Shown here piece by piece: positions 20,378-29,563 of a DNA stretch of 64,000 nucleotides. A program made the translations under genes and the position numbers. The notes below the pieces were generated by a model. It was not told the origin of the DNA. It saw only the letters and a program-made list of their open reading frames with translations, and searched no databases. The stretch is from DATFNI01 sp963787205. Lineage in GTDB: Bacteria; Bacteroidota; Rhodothermia; Balneolales; DATFMH01. The stretch is from positions 1-64,000 of the forward strand of contig CAWBCD010000023.1 of NCBI GenBank assembly GCA_963787205.1, written 5' to 3'. Position 1 is the first letter of the stretch; each line of letters begins with the position of its first letter.

Positions 20378-22060
20378 TCAAATTTCAATCTTTATATTTT
20401 CCAGCTTGCCCAAATCCTCGTAGGCATTGTGCTGTTTTTTGGTTTCCTGCAAGACTTTCTTGCGCAGGTTGACGAATTTCTGCTGGCGGACCTCTTTTTC
20501 GAGCACATCTTTTACATCTTCATAGTTCATAATTCTGGTATCTTTGATTCCCAGACACTTAAAGACATAGTAGATTCCAGGCGTGTACTTCAGGGGACCG
20601 GCAATTTCACCAACTTTTAATGCTCCCAGGGTTCTTGCCATGGTTCCATATTTTGTTACAGACTCGTACCCCAGATCCCCATCGGTCATCAGATCCTCCC
20701 CGTCGGTGGTGTACTTCCTGAGCACCTCCGAAAACTTCATACCCTTATTAAGAAGTCTGACCACCTTTTCCCCGTCTTTTTCTGAAGAGACGACGATACG
20801 GGCCAGATCAATCATGACAGGCATGTCGTATTGCTGGGGATTTTCATAATATTTCCCCCTCATTTCATCATCCGTCACTTTGATGGAAGCCTTTAAACTG
20901 TCCTCGGCCCGGCTCTCCAAATAGTTGTTAAATGATGACTCGACCCAAGCCTGAACTTCCGGATCCCTGAATGCTGACGACTGCTTAAACCGGTGTATCA
21001 CATATGAGCGAAAAACAAGTCCTTTAACAAAGTCGGAGAAAACACCATATGTTGTGGCTCTCTGGCGTGTTTTATCGGGGGTCAGATAGGCTTCATGTAA
21101 AAAATCTGCTCCCGAAAAAGAAAACCCCTTTACGTAGCAAAGCAATGAATCCTGTAGCCCATTCAGATTTAAACCCGATTCTCCCCTGTTTGGATCATAA
21201 TGATCGAATGCCTGCCGGTCCTCACGAACCCTGTTCCACAACTGGCGAATGACAGAATCCCTGATTTGTAATTTTTTAACCGTTTGAGAGAGCACATCAC
21301 GGGATGCTATTTCCCGTTTCCGCCTCATCTCAAAAGCATTCAGATTGGATTTTTCCCGATCGTACTGTGATTCTGTAATAATAGGTTTGGGGTAGCGGCC
21401 GGTCAGTTTAACGATACTCCAGCCTTCGCTGGTTCGTACCGGCCTGGAATACTGCCCGACTTTCAATGAATAGGCCGCATTCTCAAAGGCGATATCCATC
21501 TGGTCCACCCCAAAAGCCCCGACATCGCCGCCATGACTGGCCAGGTATGAATTATGAAATATATGTCTGGCAAGGGAATCAAAACTGGCGCCATTCTTCA
21601 GGGCCCTGTAAAGCGAATCGATCGTCCCCTTGTCACGAGCGTATAAATGAGAAGCCCGGAGTTTGGTATTGAAACGGTAGAATAATTCCCTGGTGTCTTT
21701 CTCCGATACACGAACCGTATCGTAGACCCTATTCTTCAGGTATTCCTGCGCATAGATCTGACGCTTGATCATGTCCCTGCGATGCTGGCTCAATGCATCG
21801 TTGGCCCAACCGCGATCTGCGGCATACGTGGCCATCACATAGCTATCAAACTGACCTTCGAGTACTGATTTCATCGTTACCGGGTTTACTGGTATAGCCT
21901 GACCCGTTCGATAATAGTACTGCCTGAAGGCAGCTTGAAACTTTTGACTCGTAACCGTAAAATTGCCGATCTGAGCTATTACATTCTCAGCTGGTTTTAC
22001 AGTAGACCGACACCCTACAATTACGGCGGCCACTAAAAGATAGTAGCAGCACTTCCTCAT
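20378..22060 (-). CDS. Parvulin-type peptidyl-prolyl isomerase lipoprotein
   Basis: This is a periplasmic folding factor, probably a chaperone for outer-membrane or secreted proteins. The N-terminus is a lipoprotein signal with lipobox VIVGC. Two rotamase-like regions are visible: about residues 130-225 (KLRASHLYARD, GGDVGAFGVDQMDIAFENAAYSL, RTSEGWSIVKL) and about 405-510 (IDLARIVVSSEKDG, GDLGYESVTKYGTM, YTPGIYYVFKCL). The SurA/PrsA families have this layout. It heads the operon with the TonB receptor, the 1257-aa protein, the PorV-like barrel and the 888-aa protein. It may therefore be a dedicated chaperone for that complex (inference). LacI-type operators lie upstream. Confidence 0.88.
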   Translation of the reverse strand: MRKCCYYLLVAAVIVGCRSTVKPAENVIAQIGNFTVTSQKFQAAFRQYYYRTGQAIPVNPVTMKSVLEGQFDSYVMATYAADRGWANDALSQHRRDMIKRQIYAQEYLKNRVYDTVRVSEKDTRELFYRFNTKLRASHLYARDKGTIDSLYRALKNGASFDSLARHIFHNSYLASHGGDVGAFGVDQMDIAFENAAYSLKVGQYSRPVRTSEGWSIVKLTGRYPKPIITESQYDREKSNLNAFEMRRKREIASRDVLSQTVKKLQIRDSVIRQLWNRVREDRQAFDHYDPNRGESGLNLNGLQDSLLCYVKGFSFSGADFLHEAYLTPDKTRQRATTYGVFSDFVKGLVFRSYVIHRFKQSSAFRDPEVQAWVESSFNNYLESRAEDSLKASIKVTDDEMRGKYYENPQQYDMPVMIDLARIVVSSEKDGEKVVRLLNKGMKFSEVLRKYTTDGEDLMTDGDLGYESVTKYGTMARTLGALKVGEIAGPLKYTPGIYYVFKCLGIKDTRIMNYEDVKDVLEKEVRQQKFVNLRKKVLQETKKQHNAYEDLGKLENIKIEI

Positions 22061-22175
22061 AAATCCGTAATTATTGATCTTCTACTTAGGCGATATGAAA
22101 AATGGAGGCTTTTGTGAACATACCCCAAACCTCCTTGGAGTCCTTCCACGTAATGAACTGCTGGAGTTCATTTGG

Positions 22176-22205
22176 AATATAGATGAAAGCGCTTCCAATA
22201 AGCAA
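22176..22205 (-). promoter_or_regulatory. Candidate promoter of the parvulin-TonB-PorV operon
   Basis: Read on the minus strand, TTGCTT (22205-22200) and TATATT (22181-22176) are 18 bp apart. The operator TGGAAGCGCTTTCA lies entirely inside the spacer, the classical position for repression. The start site would be near 22170, giving a leader of about 110 nt. Sigma preferences in this superphylum differ from E. coli, so this is tentative. Confidence 0.45.
22184..22197. promoter_or_regulatory. LacI-type operator O1
   Basis: TGAAAGCGCTTCCA is a 14-bp imperfect dyad around AAGC|GCTT, the core recognised by many LacI/MalR/CcpA-type proteins. It sits in the spacer of the candidate promoter at 22176-22205. 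Confidence 0.72.
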
Positions 22206-22256
22206 GAAAAATAAACAATCTTAGAAAAAATTTATTTTTATGGATTTTTGAATCAA

Positions 22257-22268
22257 AAAAGCGCTTTT
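22257..22268. promoter_or_regulatory. LacI-type operator O2
   Basis: AAAAGCGCTTTT is a perfect 12-bp palindrome with the same GCGC centre as O1. Its centre is 72 bp from that of O1. A role as an auxiliary operator for looping is possible. Confidence 0.6.
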
Positions 22269-22312
22269 ATAAAACATTTAGATTTAATGGTGATTTGAAG
22301 AAAATGCGAATT

Positions 22313-22326
22313 TGTAAGTGCTTCCA
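22313..22326. promoter_or_regulatory. LacI-type operator O3 (imperfect)
   Basis: TGTAAGTGCTTCCA matches the left half of the perfect susC operator (TGTAAG) and the right half of O1 (GCTTCCA). The centre is GT/GC rather than GC/GC. It is probably the weakest of the three sites. Confidence 0.5.
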
Positions 22327-22580
22327 TTTTTAGCGTAAAATAGCACACGATACTGTGCTATCGCATTGCATACTATATTCTTAGAAGAATTCTACCTGAC
22401 GGTCGATATTTTATCAGTGCCCTAAGGAAAAGTTTGAAACGGGGGAAGAAAGATGTAATAGTGAATTATGCCCCTCAAAAAATCTGGTCGGGAAAGCTTC
22501 TATGAGAAAAACGTACAATCTTATTGTAGATTCAAACCACAGCGGCTTTACAGAGAAAAGAACTCTTGAGAAGATATAAT

Positions 22581-22629
22581 ACGCCTGCACACCTTTGACC
22601 CGGATTATTCACGGAAAGAGGGCAGGCGT
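22581..22629 (-). terminator. Possible terminator after amylase copy 2
   Basis: The arms ACGCCTGC (22581-22588) and GCAGGCGT (22622-22629) enclose smaller pairings (CCTTT with AGAGG, CCG with CGG). It lies directly after the minus-strand stop at 22634. There is no real T-tract, so termination strength is doubtful. Confidence 0.4.
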
Positions 22630-22633
22630 GAGT

Positions 22634-25531
22634 TTATTTCAATAACATCATCTTGCGGATCATCGTGTGACTGCCGGCCACCAACCGTATAAAATAGGTA
22701 CCACTGCTGAGCCGGCTGGCATCGAATGTTACTACATGCGACCCGGCCGTCTGCATCTGCTGATCAAACAAAGTGGCGACCTTGCGGCCCAGGATATCAT
22801 AAACCTGCAGCGTCACCTGCGCCGGACTTGCAAGTTCATAGCGGATATTGGTCGTCGGATTAAACGGATTCGGATAATTCTGGTTCAGCTTGAAGTCAGA
22901 GGGTATATTGGAAGACTTCGAATCATTCTGTTTTACATCCAGCAGGATACCTGCCTGGGGTGTTGGCAATTTGCTTGTGGTATAGATATGAAATTCACCC
23001 GGACCAAGATCGATATTCATACTGGTACTTGTAACATCCATTGAATTGCCTGAGAAATAATCATACCAGGTTCCGGTTTTCTGGAACTGACCGGAAGCAC
23101 TCGCAGAGGTGACCCCAAAATTGCCAATGATATTAACATCCATCGTATCCCCTACGATCTGAATACGTTTGACTGCATTTTGGGCATCAATGGTAAAATT
23201 ACTGCTGCTGAAAACAGGATAGTCTTCCTTGAGCTTAATTAGCGTGCTAAAAACTTTATACAGATTCCTTCTCGGCCCATTCGAAAAATAGTCCCACCGG
23301 ATGGGTTTCGGAGTCAGGCGGTCGTTACTGGTACCACTGGGATAATTGATGGAGTAGTCGTACCCCAATTCACCAAACTGCCAGATCATTTTGGGTCCGG
23401 GAACCGTGAAGAAGAATGCAGCAGCTTCTTTCATGCGATCCAAAGCGGTCGTATCATTTTTTATGTTGTAACTTCCGTTGCTGTTGCCATATGTCTCATT
23501 CTTGTACATAATCCGTTCTTCGTCGTGACTCTCCATGTACCCCACTAAATTGGGCTTCGACCAGCCGAGGTCTTTATAGGATATTCCGGAAAAATCCCAG
23601 GAATGAGCATCTCCACCCGGACCGATATCATAACCCATCGTGGCCTGGCTATACGCATAATTCTCGTTGCCCCAGATCATCATTCCGTCATTGGAGAGTA
23701 CCTGCTCTTCGCTGTTAGCCGTAAAAAGCTCTAAAATCACATAGGTATTTGGATCAACCGACCAGATATGGTTGGCATATCCCTCGAGTATTTTAATTCG
23801 AGAGGCATCATATGCGGATCCATCACCGACGGTATTGGTGAATCCTTTGGCAAAGTCGAACCGGTATCCATCGATGTGAAAATTCTTAACCCAATAGCTG
23901 GTTACACGATTGACAAAGTACTTCGTCGCCTCACTCTCGTGGTTGAAATCATAACCATACGAAAATAACGTATTCGGAGAATTGACATTAAACCAGGGAT
24001 TATCGGGCGTAACCTTTCCGGTAGCGCTGTTGTAGTACATCCGCACCATCGGGGACTGTTCGTACGAGTGGTTGAGCACGATGTCCATGATCACGGCTAT
24101 GCCGCGCTTGTGACAAGCGTTAATAAACGTCTTCAACTCGTCGGCCGTGCCATAGTATTTATCCGGGGCAAAATAGAAATCCGGGTTATATCCCCAACTG
24201 ATATTACCCTCAAATTCATTGATAGGCATCAGTTCAATGGCATTGATCCCCAGGTTTTGGAAATAATTCAATGTATCAGTCAGGGTGGTATAGTTGTGAG
24301 TAGCCACAAAGTCATCCAGCCACAACTCATAAATATTGAGCTTATTCTTAGACGGCGGCTTATAGCTTTGATCAGTCCATTTATATGGCGTTTGTCCCGT
24401 TTGTAAAACACCGACTATATGATCTGTTTTACCGTCCGGATAAGGTTTCAGATTGGGATAGGTGGCAGAACTAATGTATTGATCATTGGCGGGATCCAGC
24501 ACCAATTGGGAATAGGGATCCGCCACACGCAGGTTCCCGTCAATCAGATATTGAAAGGCGTATTGCTTGCCGGGCGTTAAATTCGTGATAGTTGTCCAGT
24601 ACCAGACACTGTCGGCATTCACAGAATCGCGTTTCATAAAATACTGGGGATCCATCTGCCAGTTATTGAAATCGCCGATGACGTACACAAATTTCTTATG
24701 CGGCGCAAACAGCGACAGGGTTACCTTCGTGGGATCATTGGGATCGTAGGTAATGCCGTCTTTCAGGGTATCCGGTCTACGCTCGTTTACGATAGTGGGA
24801 TTTACGACGTACTTGCCTGACACCGTATCGGACTGCCCTTTCGAATCCACGCCAATCAGTTGTATATCATACAGTCCGGGGTTCGAAGCCACCATATTAT
24901 ATGTGATGGTATCGTTTTGCACCGATGCGACCTGGGTCCCATTAACATTCAGCTTCATGGTAATGGTCATGTTTGGGTCATCGGTTGCAACGCCCTCGAT
25001 TCCAACGGTGCTGTCTTTCTTTACAAAGGTCGGATTTACTGCCGGATGTATCAGGCTCACATGCAGACCTGCCGAATAAACATCAACAAAAATATCGGCA
25101 CCTCCTGTATCCTTGCCCTGCAGATAACTCTTATCCGGCTGTTGCACGCTGCGAAAAACGAATGCCATTTTCAGGATCTTCTCCCCGGCGGGCACCCCAT
25201 AATATTTACGAATATTGTAAATGGTGATCTTATACTCATCGACAGCAATACGGGTCATCTTGGTATCCGGCGTATTCACCCCCCAATTGGTCTTAACATA
25301 CCGCCAGTCGTTTGAAGCAGTGCTCTGATCCGTGATTACGCCGGTATGGGCATAGACATCACCTGTATACCCTGCAAGACCACCCGTTCCCTCTTTGGCA
25401 TGGAAATAGACTGTTACGGTGTCGGAATCTATTGGAAATTGAGGACTCCAGGTAACGACCTGCGCTAAGGCTTGCCCGGTCAAAAATAAAGTAAGCAGGC
25501 ATAGCGGGACTAGTTTGTATAATCGTTTCAT
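22634..25531 (-). CDS. Secreted multidomain GH13 alpha-amylase with T9SS sorting domain (copy 2)
   Basis: This is a paralogue of the enzyme at 5788-8694 with the same architecture: signal peptide, N-terminal starch-binding-like module (WSPQFPIDSDTVTVYFHAKEG), Ig-like stretch, CBM48-like module (VYVIGDFNNW), GH13 barrel and T9SS domain (NYPNPFNPTTN). Region I is VIMDIVLNHSY, region II DGYRFDFAKGF, region III VILELF and region IV MESHDEER, so the catalytic Asp, Glu and His-Asp are kept. The ATG at 25531 gives a good signal peptide; an in-frame GTG at 25552 is the alternative. It follows lacI copy 2 by about 70 bp. Differences around the active site (EHF to ELF, MSKG to FAKG) may reflect altered product or substrate preference (inference). 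Confidence 0.95.
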   Translation of the reverse strand: MKRLYKLVPLCLLTLFLTGQALAQVVTWSPQFPIDSDTVTVYFHAKEGTGGLAGYTGDVYAHTGVITDQSTASNDWRYVKTNWGVNTPDTKMTRIAVDEYKITIYNIRKYYGVPAGEKILKMAFVFRSVQQPDKSYLQGKDTGGADIFVDVYSAGLHVSLIHPAVNPTFVKKDSTVGIEGVATDDPNMTITMKLNVNGTQVASVQNDTITYNMVASNPGLYDIQLIGVDSKGQSDTVSGKYVVNPTIVNERRPDTLKDGITYDPNDPTKVTLSLFAPHKKFVYVIGDFNNWQMDPQYFMKRDSVNADSVWYWTTITNLTPGKQYAFQYLIDGNLRVADPYSQLVLDPANDQYISSATYPNLKPYPDGKTDHIVGVLQTGQTPYKWTDQSYKPPSKNKLNIYELWLDDFVATHNYTTLTDTLNYFQNLGINAIELMPINEFEGNISWGYNPDFYFAPDKYYGTADELKTFINACHKRGIAVIMDIVLNHSYEQSPMVRMYYNSATGKVTPDNPWFNVNSPNTLFSYGYDFNHESEATKYFVNRVTSYWVKNFHIDGYRFDFAKGFTNTVGDGSAYDASRIKILEGYANHIWSVDPNTYVILELFTANSEEQVLSNDGMMIWGNENYAYSQATMGYDIGPGGDAHSWDFSGISYKDLGWSKPNLVGYMESHDEERIMYKNETYGNSNGSYNIKNDTTALDRMKEAAAFFFTVPGPKMIWQFGELGYDYSINYPSGTSNDRLTPKPIRWDYFSNGPRRNLYKVFSTLIKLKEDYPVFSSSNFTIDAQNAVKRIQIVGDTMDVNIIGNFGVTSASASGQFQKTGTWYDYFSGNSMDVTSTSMNIDLGPGEFHIYTTSKLPTPQAGILLDVKQNDSKSSNIPSDFKLNQNYPNPFNPTTNIRYELASPAQVTLQVYDILGRKVATLFDQQMQTAGSHVVTFDASRLSSGTYFIRLVAGSHTMIRKMMLLK

Positions 25532-25601
25532 AGAATAGGTATTAATTATCACTAAAATTTTCCGAGTGATAAGGATCTTGAAAGAGATAAACCGACCAAC
25601 T

Positions 25602-26618
25602 TCACTTAAGAAGTGGATTTTCTTTCTCTGGTTTAAGTGTAGACCTGAGAATAAGTTCCGGGGAAAAAACAGTGTGTGATACTACTTTTTCCGGATCAGA
25701 TATGCGTTCAATCAATTTATGCGTCGCCAACTTTCCCATCTCATCCATGGGCTGTTTCATCGTAGATAAACCGAGATAATGCGCAATCTGTATATCATCA
25801 AAACTGATCAGCGGTACCACGACCTTGGTGTCGTTCTGCGCCTTTAGTGCCCCAACTGCCTGGATATCGGAGGAGCAGAAACAAGCCTCGGGTGGATTAT
25901 CCATATGTATCAGTTTATTCATAGCCTGATATCCGGCCTTTTCTGTAAAGCCATCCCGATCCAAATCGTCTCCTGTAACGATCAGATCGTTATCGATCAT
26001 CCGGCCGGCATCTTCCAGGGCGCGTTTATACCCTAACAACCGGTCTCTCGACGGCTTGGCATTCGGGTAGGCAGAGATCATCGCAATCCGCCGGAACCCC
26101 TTTTGAACGAAATATTTTGTTGCTGTGTAAGCCCCTTCAATGCTGTCGACACTGACCGAGTCAAATTCTGTATCATACTCATCCACCAGTGTGATCGGAA
26201 CCTGGTATCGTTTCAAACGTTTCCATTGGGGTTCTTTAAGATGAAGGGAGATAAATAGATAACCATCTGCCATCCCTTTTTTCAGCACATACTCAATCTG
26301 TTCAAACTGATCATTTGCTGAGGTGATATTGTAGATATTCAGGTCATAATCATATTCTACAAGTGCATCCTGAATACCGCCCAGCACCTCCATGAAAAAG
26401 TAGTTTGAGATAACGGGAACCAATGCCGTTATCATCCGGGATCGTTTCCGTGCCAATCCCTGTGCGAAAGCCCTGGGATGATATCCCATCGACTCTGCTA
26501 TTGCCAGAATTTTTTTTCTTGTTTTCTCCGATACATTCTCGTTGTTGTTGAAAACGCGGGAGACGGTGGCAATACTCACCCCCGCTTCACGGGCAATATC
26601 ATAGATAGTCGCAGACAA
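25602..26618 (-). CDS. LacI-family transcriptional regulator (copy 2), TTG start
   Basis: This 338-aa regulator is nearly identical to copy 1 (8761-9783). The helix-turn-helix (IYDIAREAGVSIATVSRVFNN) is identical, and differences lie mainly in the effector domain and the C-terminal tail. An in-frame TAG lies just 15 bp upstream of the TTG at 26618 and no ATG intervenes. AGGA is spaced correctly before the TTG, so a TTG start is well supported. It is followed by amylase copy 2. Identical DNA-reading residues mean both copies should bind the same operators, while effector-domain changes could let them answer to different sugars. Confidence 0.93.
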   Translation of the reverse strand: MSATIYDIAREAGVSIATVSRVFNNNENVSEKTRKKILAIAESMGYHPRAFAQGLARKRSRMITALVPVISNYFFMEVLGGIQDALVEYDYDLNIYNITSANDQFEQIEYVLKKGMADGYLFISLHLKEPQWKRLKRYQVPITLVDEYDTEFDSVSVDSIEGAYTATKYFVQKGFRRIAMISAYPNAKPSRDRLLGYKRALEDAGRMIDNDLIVTGDDLDRDGFTEKAGYQAMNKLIHMDNPPEACFCSSDIQAVGALKAQNDTKVVVPLISFDDIQIAHYLGLSTMKQPMDEMGKLATHKLIERISDPEKVVSHTVFSPELILRSTLKPEKENPLLK

Positions 26619-26810
26619 AATGTTCCTGGCCTAATTATTAATAGATATAAATTTATGCATAATCTAAATATCTAATAATTCATTCTGAATTTAGGATATA
26701 AACATATCACTTTTACACACACCTGGCATCCTATCCGCAATCGCGTTATAAAGCGGCAACCAGTTAAATCAGCACAAAGGTATCGTAATACTTTTATAAG
26801 TAATTGGCAA

Positions 26811-26850
26811 AACAAAAAGGACTCCTTCATTACAGAATGAAGGAGTCTTT
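26811..26850 (-). terminator. Rho-independent terminator of the susCDE operon
   Basis: The inverted repeat GGACTCCTTCATT / AATGAAGGAGTC has a 4-nt loop. On the minus strand it is followed by CCTTTTTGTTTT. It begins just after the susE stop at 26859. Confidence 0.88.
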
Positions 26851-26858
26851 CGTAATTG

Positions 26859-27923
26859 CTAATTCTTCTTCAGCGAGTAGGTATAAAGTGGTGGATTACT
26901 CAGGTCCAGGGTAATTGTATAATTACCTGCTGCAGGGACTGATATATTGGTGTTACCATTCAATACCAGACTACCTTTACCTCCATCGCCATAGTTGATA
27001 TCCCAATTTCCATTGGCGCGGAATTTAATTGACCCGGCGGTCAGGTTAGTCGTTACAGTCCACACTTTCTTGACCGGATCATAAGTCATGGGGGTATCGG
27101 TATTCCAGCCACCGGCTGTAGCGTCACCAATAATAGCCCACGTCGTTTTTGTCAATGTGTATGTCAGGGCGTTTACATCGACATGGATTTTATAAAAACC
27201 GGAACCTGATGTCGGTATCGTGATATTTCCACCGCTTGTCGACAGAGTGCCTGACGACGAACCTATTCCCCATGCCAAATTCCACGTTTGGTCCTTGGTG
27301 AACTTAAATTCGATATCCGAATCTTTCGTGTCATTTATGTAGACATAACCATCGTAGACATTAACGCCCGTCATGGCTAATGGAGGAGCATCTTGTGGTG
27401 TCCAGGCGCTGCCATATCCACTGTAGGCCTGATAATTACCCGGAACGTAGATATACGTGTAGTTGGAATATGGGGTAAATACCATGGAAATGGGATTGGA
27501 TACCTCCGCCTTGATGGAGTCGCTGACCGAGGCTGTTACACGGACCGCCATGGTCGCCGCCTGATCCGGCTTTAACCCGCTACCCAGCAGTACGCTATTC
27601 ATGTCACCCTGTGAAATTGAGAATGACGGTAAATTAGCCGTACCCAATTTAACGGGATTCGCAAAGTTATCGCCCTGGTTGTCCATCTCAACGGTGTAAG
27701 TAACGGCTGCCGGATATCCGTAATTCGGTGCCGACCATTTCATGGTAAACAGGGTATCCGTTGCATTCGACTTATTCAGCGTGTAGGTCGTACCATCAGA
27801 CGGGGAAGTTATAGAAGGATTCCCCGGATTGGCACTGAGATAGGGTCCGTTACGCTTGGTGGCGCAGGACACAATCATCAGTGCGCTTACGATCGATATA
27901 ATTAATATTCCAATTTTCTTCAT
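26859..27923 (-). CDS. susE: SusE/SusF-type starch-binding outer-membrane lipoprotein
   Basis: This surface lipoprotein should hold starch or maltodextrin near the SusC/D importer. The signal peptide ends in lipobox MIVSC. An N-terminal SusE Ig-like domain follows (ITSPSDGTTYTLN, FTMKWSAPNYGYPAAVTYTVEMD). C-terminal repeats typical of SusE/F carbohydrate-binding modules come next (WAIIGDATAGGWNTDTPMTYD, KVWTVTTNLTAGSIKFRANGNWDINYG). The ATG at 27923 gives the cleaner signal sequence; 27935 is in frame. It is the third gene of the operon, 18 bp or more after susD and followed by a clear terminator. Confidence 0.88.
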   Translation of the reverse strand: MKKIGILIISIVSALMIVSCATKRNGPYLSANPGNPSITSPSDGTTYTLNKSNATDTLFTMKWSAPNYGYPAAVTYTVEMDNQGDNFANPVKLGTANLPSFSISQGDMNSVLLGSGLKPDQAATMAVRVTASVSDSIKAEVSNPISMVFTPYSNYTYIYVPGNYQAYSGYGSAWTPQDAPPLAMTGVNVYDGYVYINDTKDSDIEFKFTKDQTWNLAWGIGSSSGTLSTSGGNITIPTSGSGFYKIHVDVNALTYTLTKTTWAIIGDATAGGWNTDTPMTYDPVKKVWTVTTNLTAGSIKFRANGNWDINYGDGGKGSLVLNGNTNISVPAAGNYTITLDLSNPPLYTYSLKKN

Positions 27924-27953
27924 TTTATTCCTCATTTATGAATTTCTTACCGA

Positions 27954-29552
27954 TTAATAACCCGTATTCTGAGTCAGGTTTGGATTCGCGTTGAGGTCCG
28001 TTGAAGGAATTGGGTATAACCGGAAATGAGAGTCTGTACCGGTTCCACTCTGGACGCCACCTTTCCACGACCAGACATATTTCGAACCGGTAAATTCACC
28101 AAACCGGATCAGATCTGTCCTTCTTGTAGCTTCCCAATAAAGTTCACGTCCCCGTTCGTCCAGGATGAAGGGGAGTGTTAACTGGGACTGGGTGATATCA
28201 CCAGAGTTGTTGCCATATGCACGCTCGCGGAGTTGGTTGATAAGACCGACTGCCGTGGCCATATCGTTGGTGTCGCCACTGCGCACTACGGCTTCCGCGT
28301 ACATCAGGTATACATCAGCCAAACGAAACATGGGAAAATCGGTATCGACAAAGGACGGGTTCGATCCGGCCGAACCGGTCGAGGTCATGTTGGTCCATTT
28401 TGTCGTGGCATAGCCGTTTGTGAAATCACTGATTTTAGCGATGTCCTTTGTTTGCCCGTTTGTGTACATCATATCCCGGCCATCATTAGACTGGTTATTA
28501 AATAAATCCACAAACTGCGGTCTGAGACGGTTTCCGGCCCAGCCTCCATCGATCCCGAAATTACCGGCACTCATGCTGCCACCAACTTCAGCGTGTACAA
28601 TATAGTTGGTACCGGCGTATGTCTGAATGTGTGTTCCATCGAAAGCAATTGACCAGATAATACCCTTTGCCGTGTTGTTATCCGCCTCGAAGAGATGTTG
28701 GTAACTTGGATCAAGCGTATAAACGCCACTGTCAATCACTTTTTTGGCGTATGTGATACAATTGGGATAGCCTGAATTACCGGTATAAACCTGTTCATTC
28801 AGATAAACCTTGGCCAGCAATGTCCAGTCGGCGGCCTGATCAACGCGGTATTGTTGATTTTGCCCGGGTGCAGGTAATTCCGGTTCAATAGCCTTCAATT
28901 CGCTGGTAATATAACTGAAGAGAGAATCAGCACCTGCCGCTTCTGTTGTTGCTGCCGGTTTCGGCAGATAAGCACCAATACCATTCTTTTCAGTCACAAA
29001 AGGCACGTTCCCGCCATACAAGTCGAGTGCGTGCCAGTAACAAAGGGCACGGATGAAACGCGCTTCAGCCATATACTCCTTTACCGTGGGGTTGCTGCTG
29101 GTTTCGGCATGGCTGATAATCTCATTAGCCAATGTTATCTCATAATAGATACGATCGTACATATCCATGATGAAATTGTTGGAGGCACCCCATGTCATGG
29201 TGTTGAGCTGTGGGACACCCGGGTCATTCCATGCACAGATGGCTTCATCTGTCGGTAATTCTTCGAGCATCCAGTAAGCGCGGAGATATCCGGAAGAACC
29301 CTCGTCGATTCCCTGGATATCAGGATCGCCGGCGGGACCTTGCTGTCCCGTGGTTGCAAAGCCGGCATATAATTTGGCAAGTATCTGTTCGTAGTCTTGC
29401 GGGGTATTATACGCGCTGGCCGAGGTAATAACCTTCTTATCAATAGGTGTCGTATTGAGGCTGTTCACACAGGATGACATGACCAATGTTGTCGCAGCAA
29501 TAGACACCAGCAACAGTATTCTCAAATTATTCTTAAACATATTCTTTAGCAT
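27954..29552 (-). CDS. susD: SusD/RagB-family glycan-binding lipoprotein
   Basis: This lipoprotein lid of the SusC importer captures glycans at the cell surface. The signal carries lipobox VMSSC. The SusD fold is indicated by the helical TPR-type core (DMYDRIYYEITLANEII, EARFIRALCYWHALDLYGGNVPFVTEKNG) and the C-terminal RagB region (FPMFRLADVYLMYAEAVVRSGDTN, LINQLRERAYG, ILDERGRELYWEATRRTDLIRFG). Length (532 aa) is normal. It starts 11 bp after susC. The neighbouring amylases and SusE make starch the likely substrate. Confidence 0.95.
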   Translation of the reverse strand: MLKNMFKNNLRILLLVSIAATTLVMSSCVNSLNTTPIDKKVITSASAYNTPQDYEQILAKLYAGFATTGQQGPAGDPDIQGIDEGSSGYLRAYWMLEELPTDEAICAWNDPGVPQLNTMTWGASNNFIMDMYDRIYYEITLANEIISHAETSSNPTVKEYMAEARFIRALCYWHALDLYGGNVPFVTEKNGIGAYLPKPAATTEAAGADSLFSYITSELKAIEPELPAPGQNQQYRVDQAADWTLLAKVYLNEQVYTGNSGYPNCITYAKKVIDSGVYTLDPSYQHLFEADNNTAKGIIWSIAFDGTHIQTYAGTNYIVHAEVGGSMSAGNFGIDGGWAGNRLRPQFVDLFNNQSNDGRDMMYTNGQTKDIAKISDFTNGYATTKWTNMTSTGSAGSNPSFVDTDFPMFRLADVYLMYAEAVVRSGDTNDMATAVGLINQLRERAYGNNSGDITQSQLTLPFILDERGRELYWEATRRTDLIRFGEFTGSKYVWSWKGGVQSGTGTDSHFRLYPIPSTDLNANPNLTQNTGY

Positions 29553-29563
29553 AGTTATTCCTA

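Larger units (their letters stand above)
22061..22633. other. 573-bp regulatory region between amylase copy 2 and the parvulin operon
   Basis: No gene is visible. The region contains three LacI-type operators (22184-22197, 22257-22268 and 22313-22326), a candidate promoter (22176-22205) and a terminator-like inverted repeat at its right end (22581-22629). The remainder (about 22330-22580) shows nothing I recognise. Confidence 0.6.
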
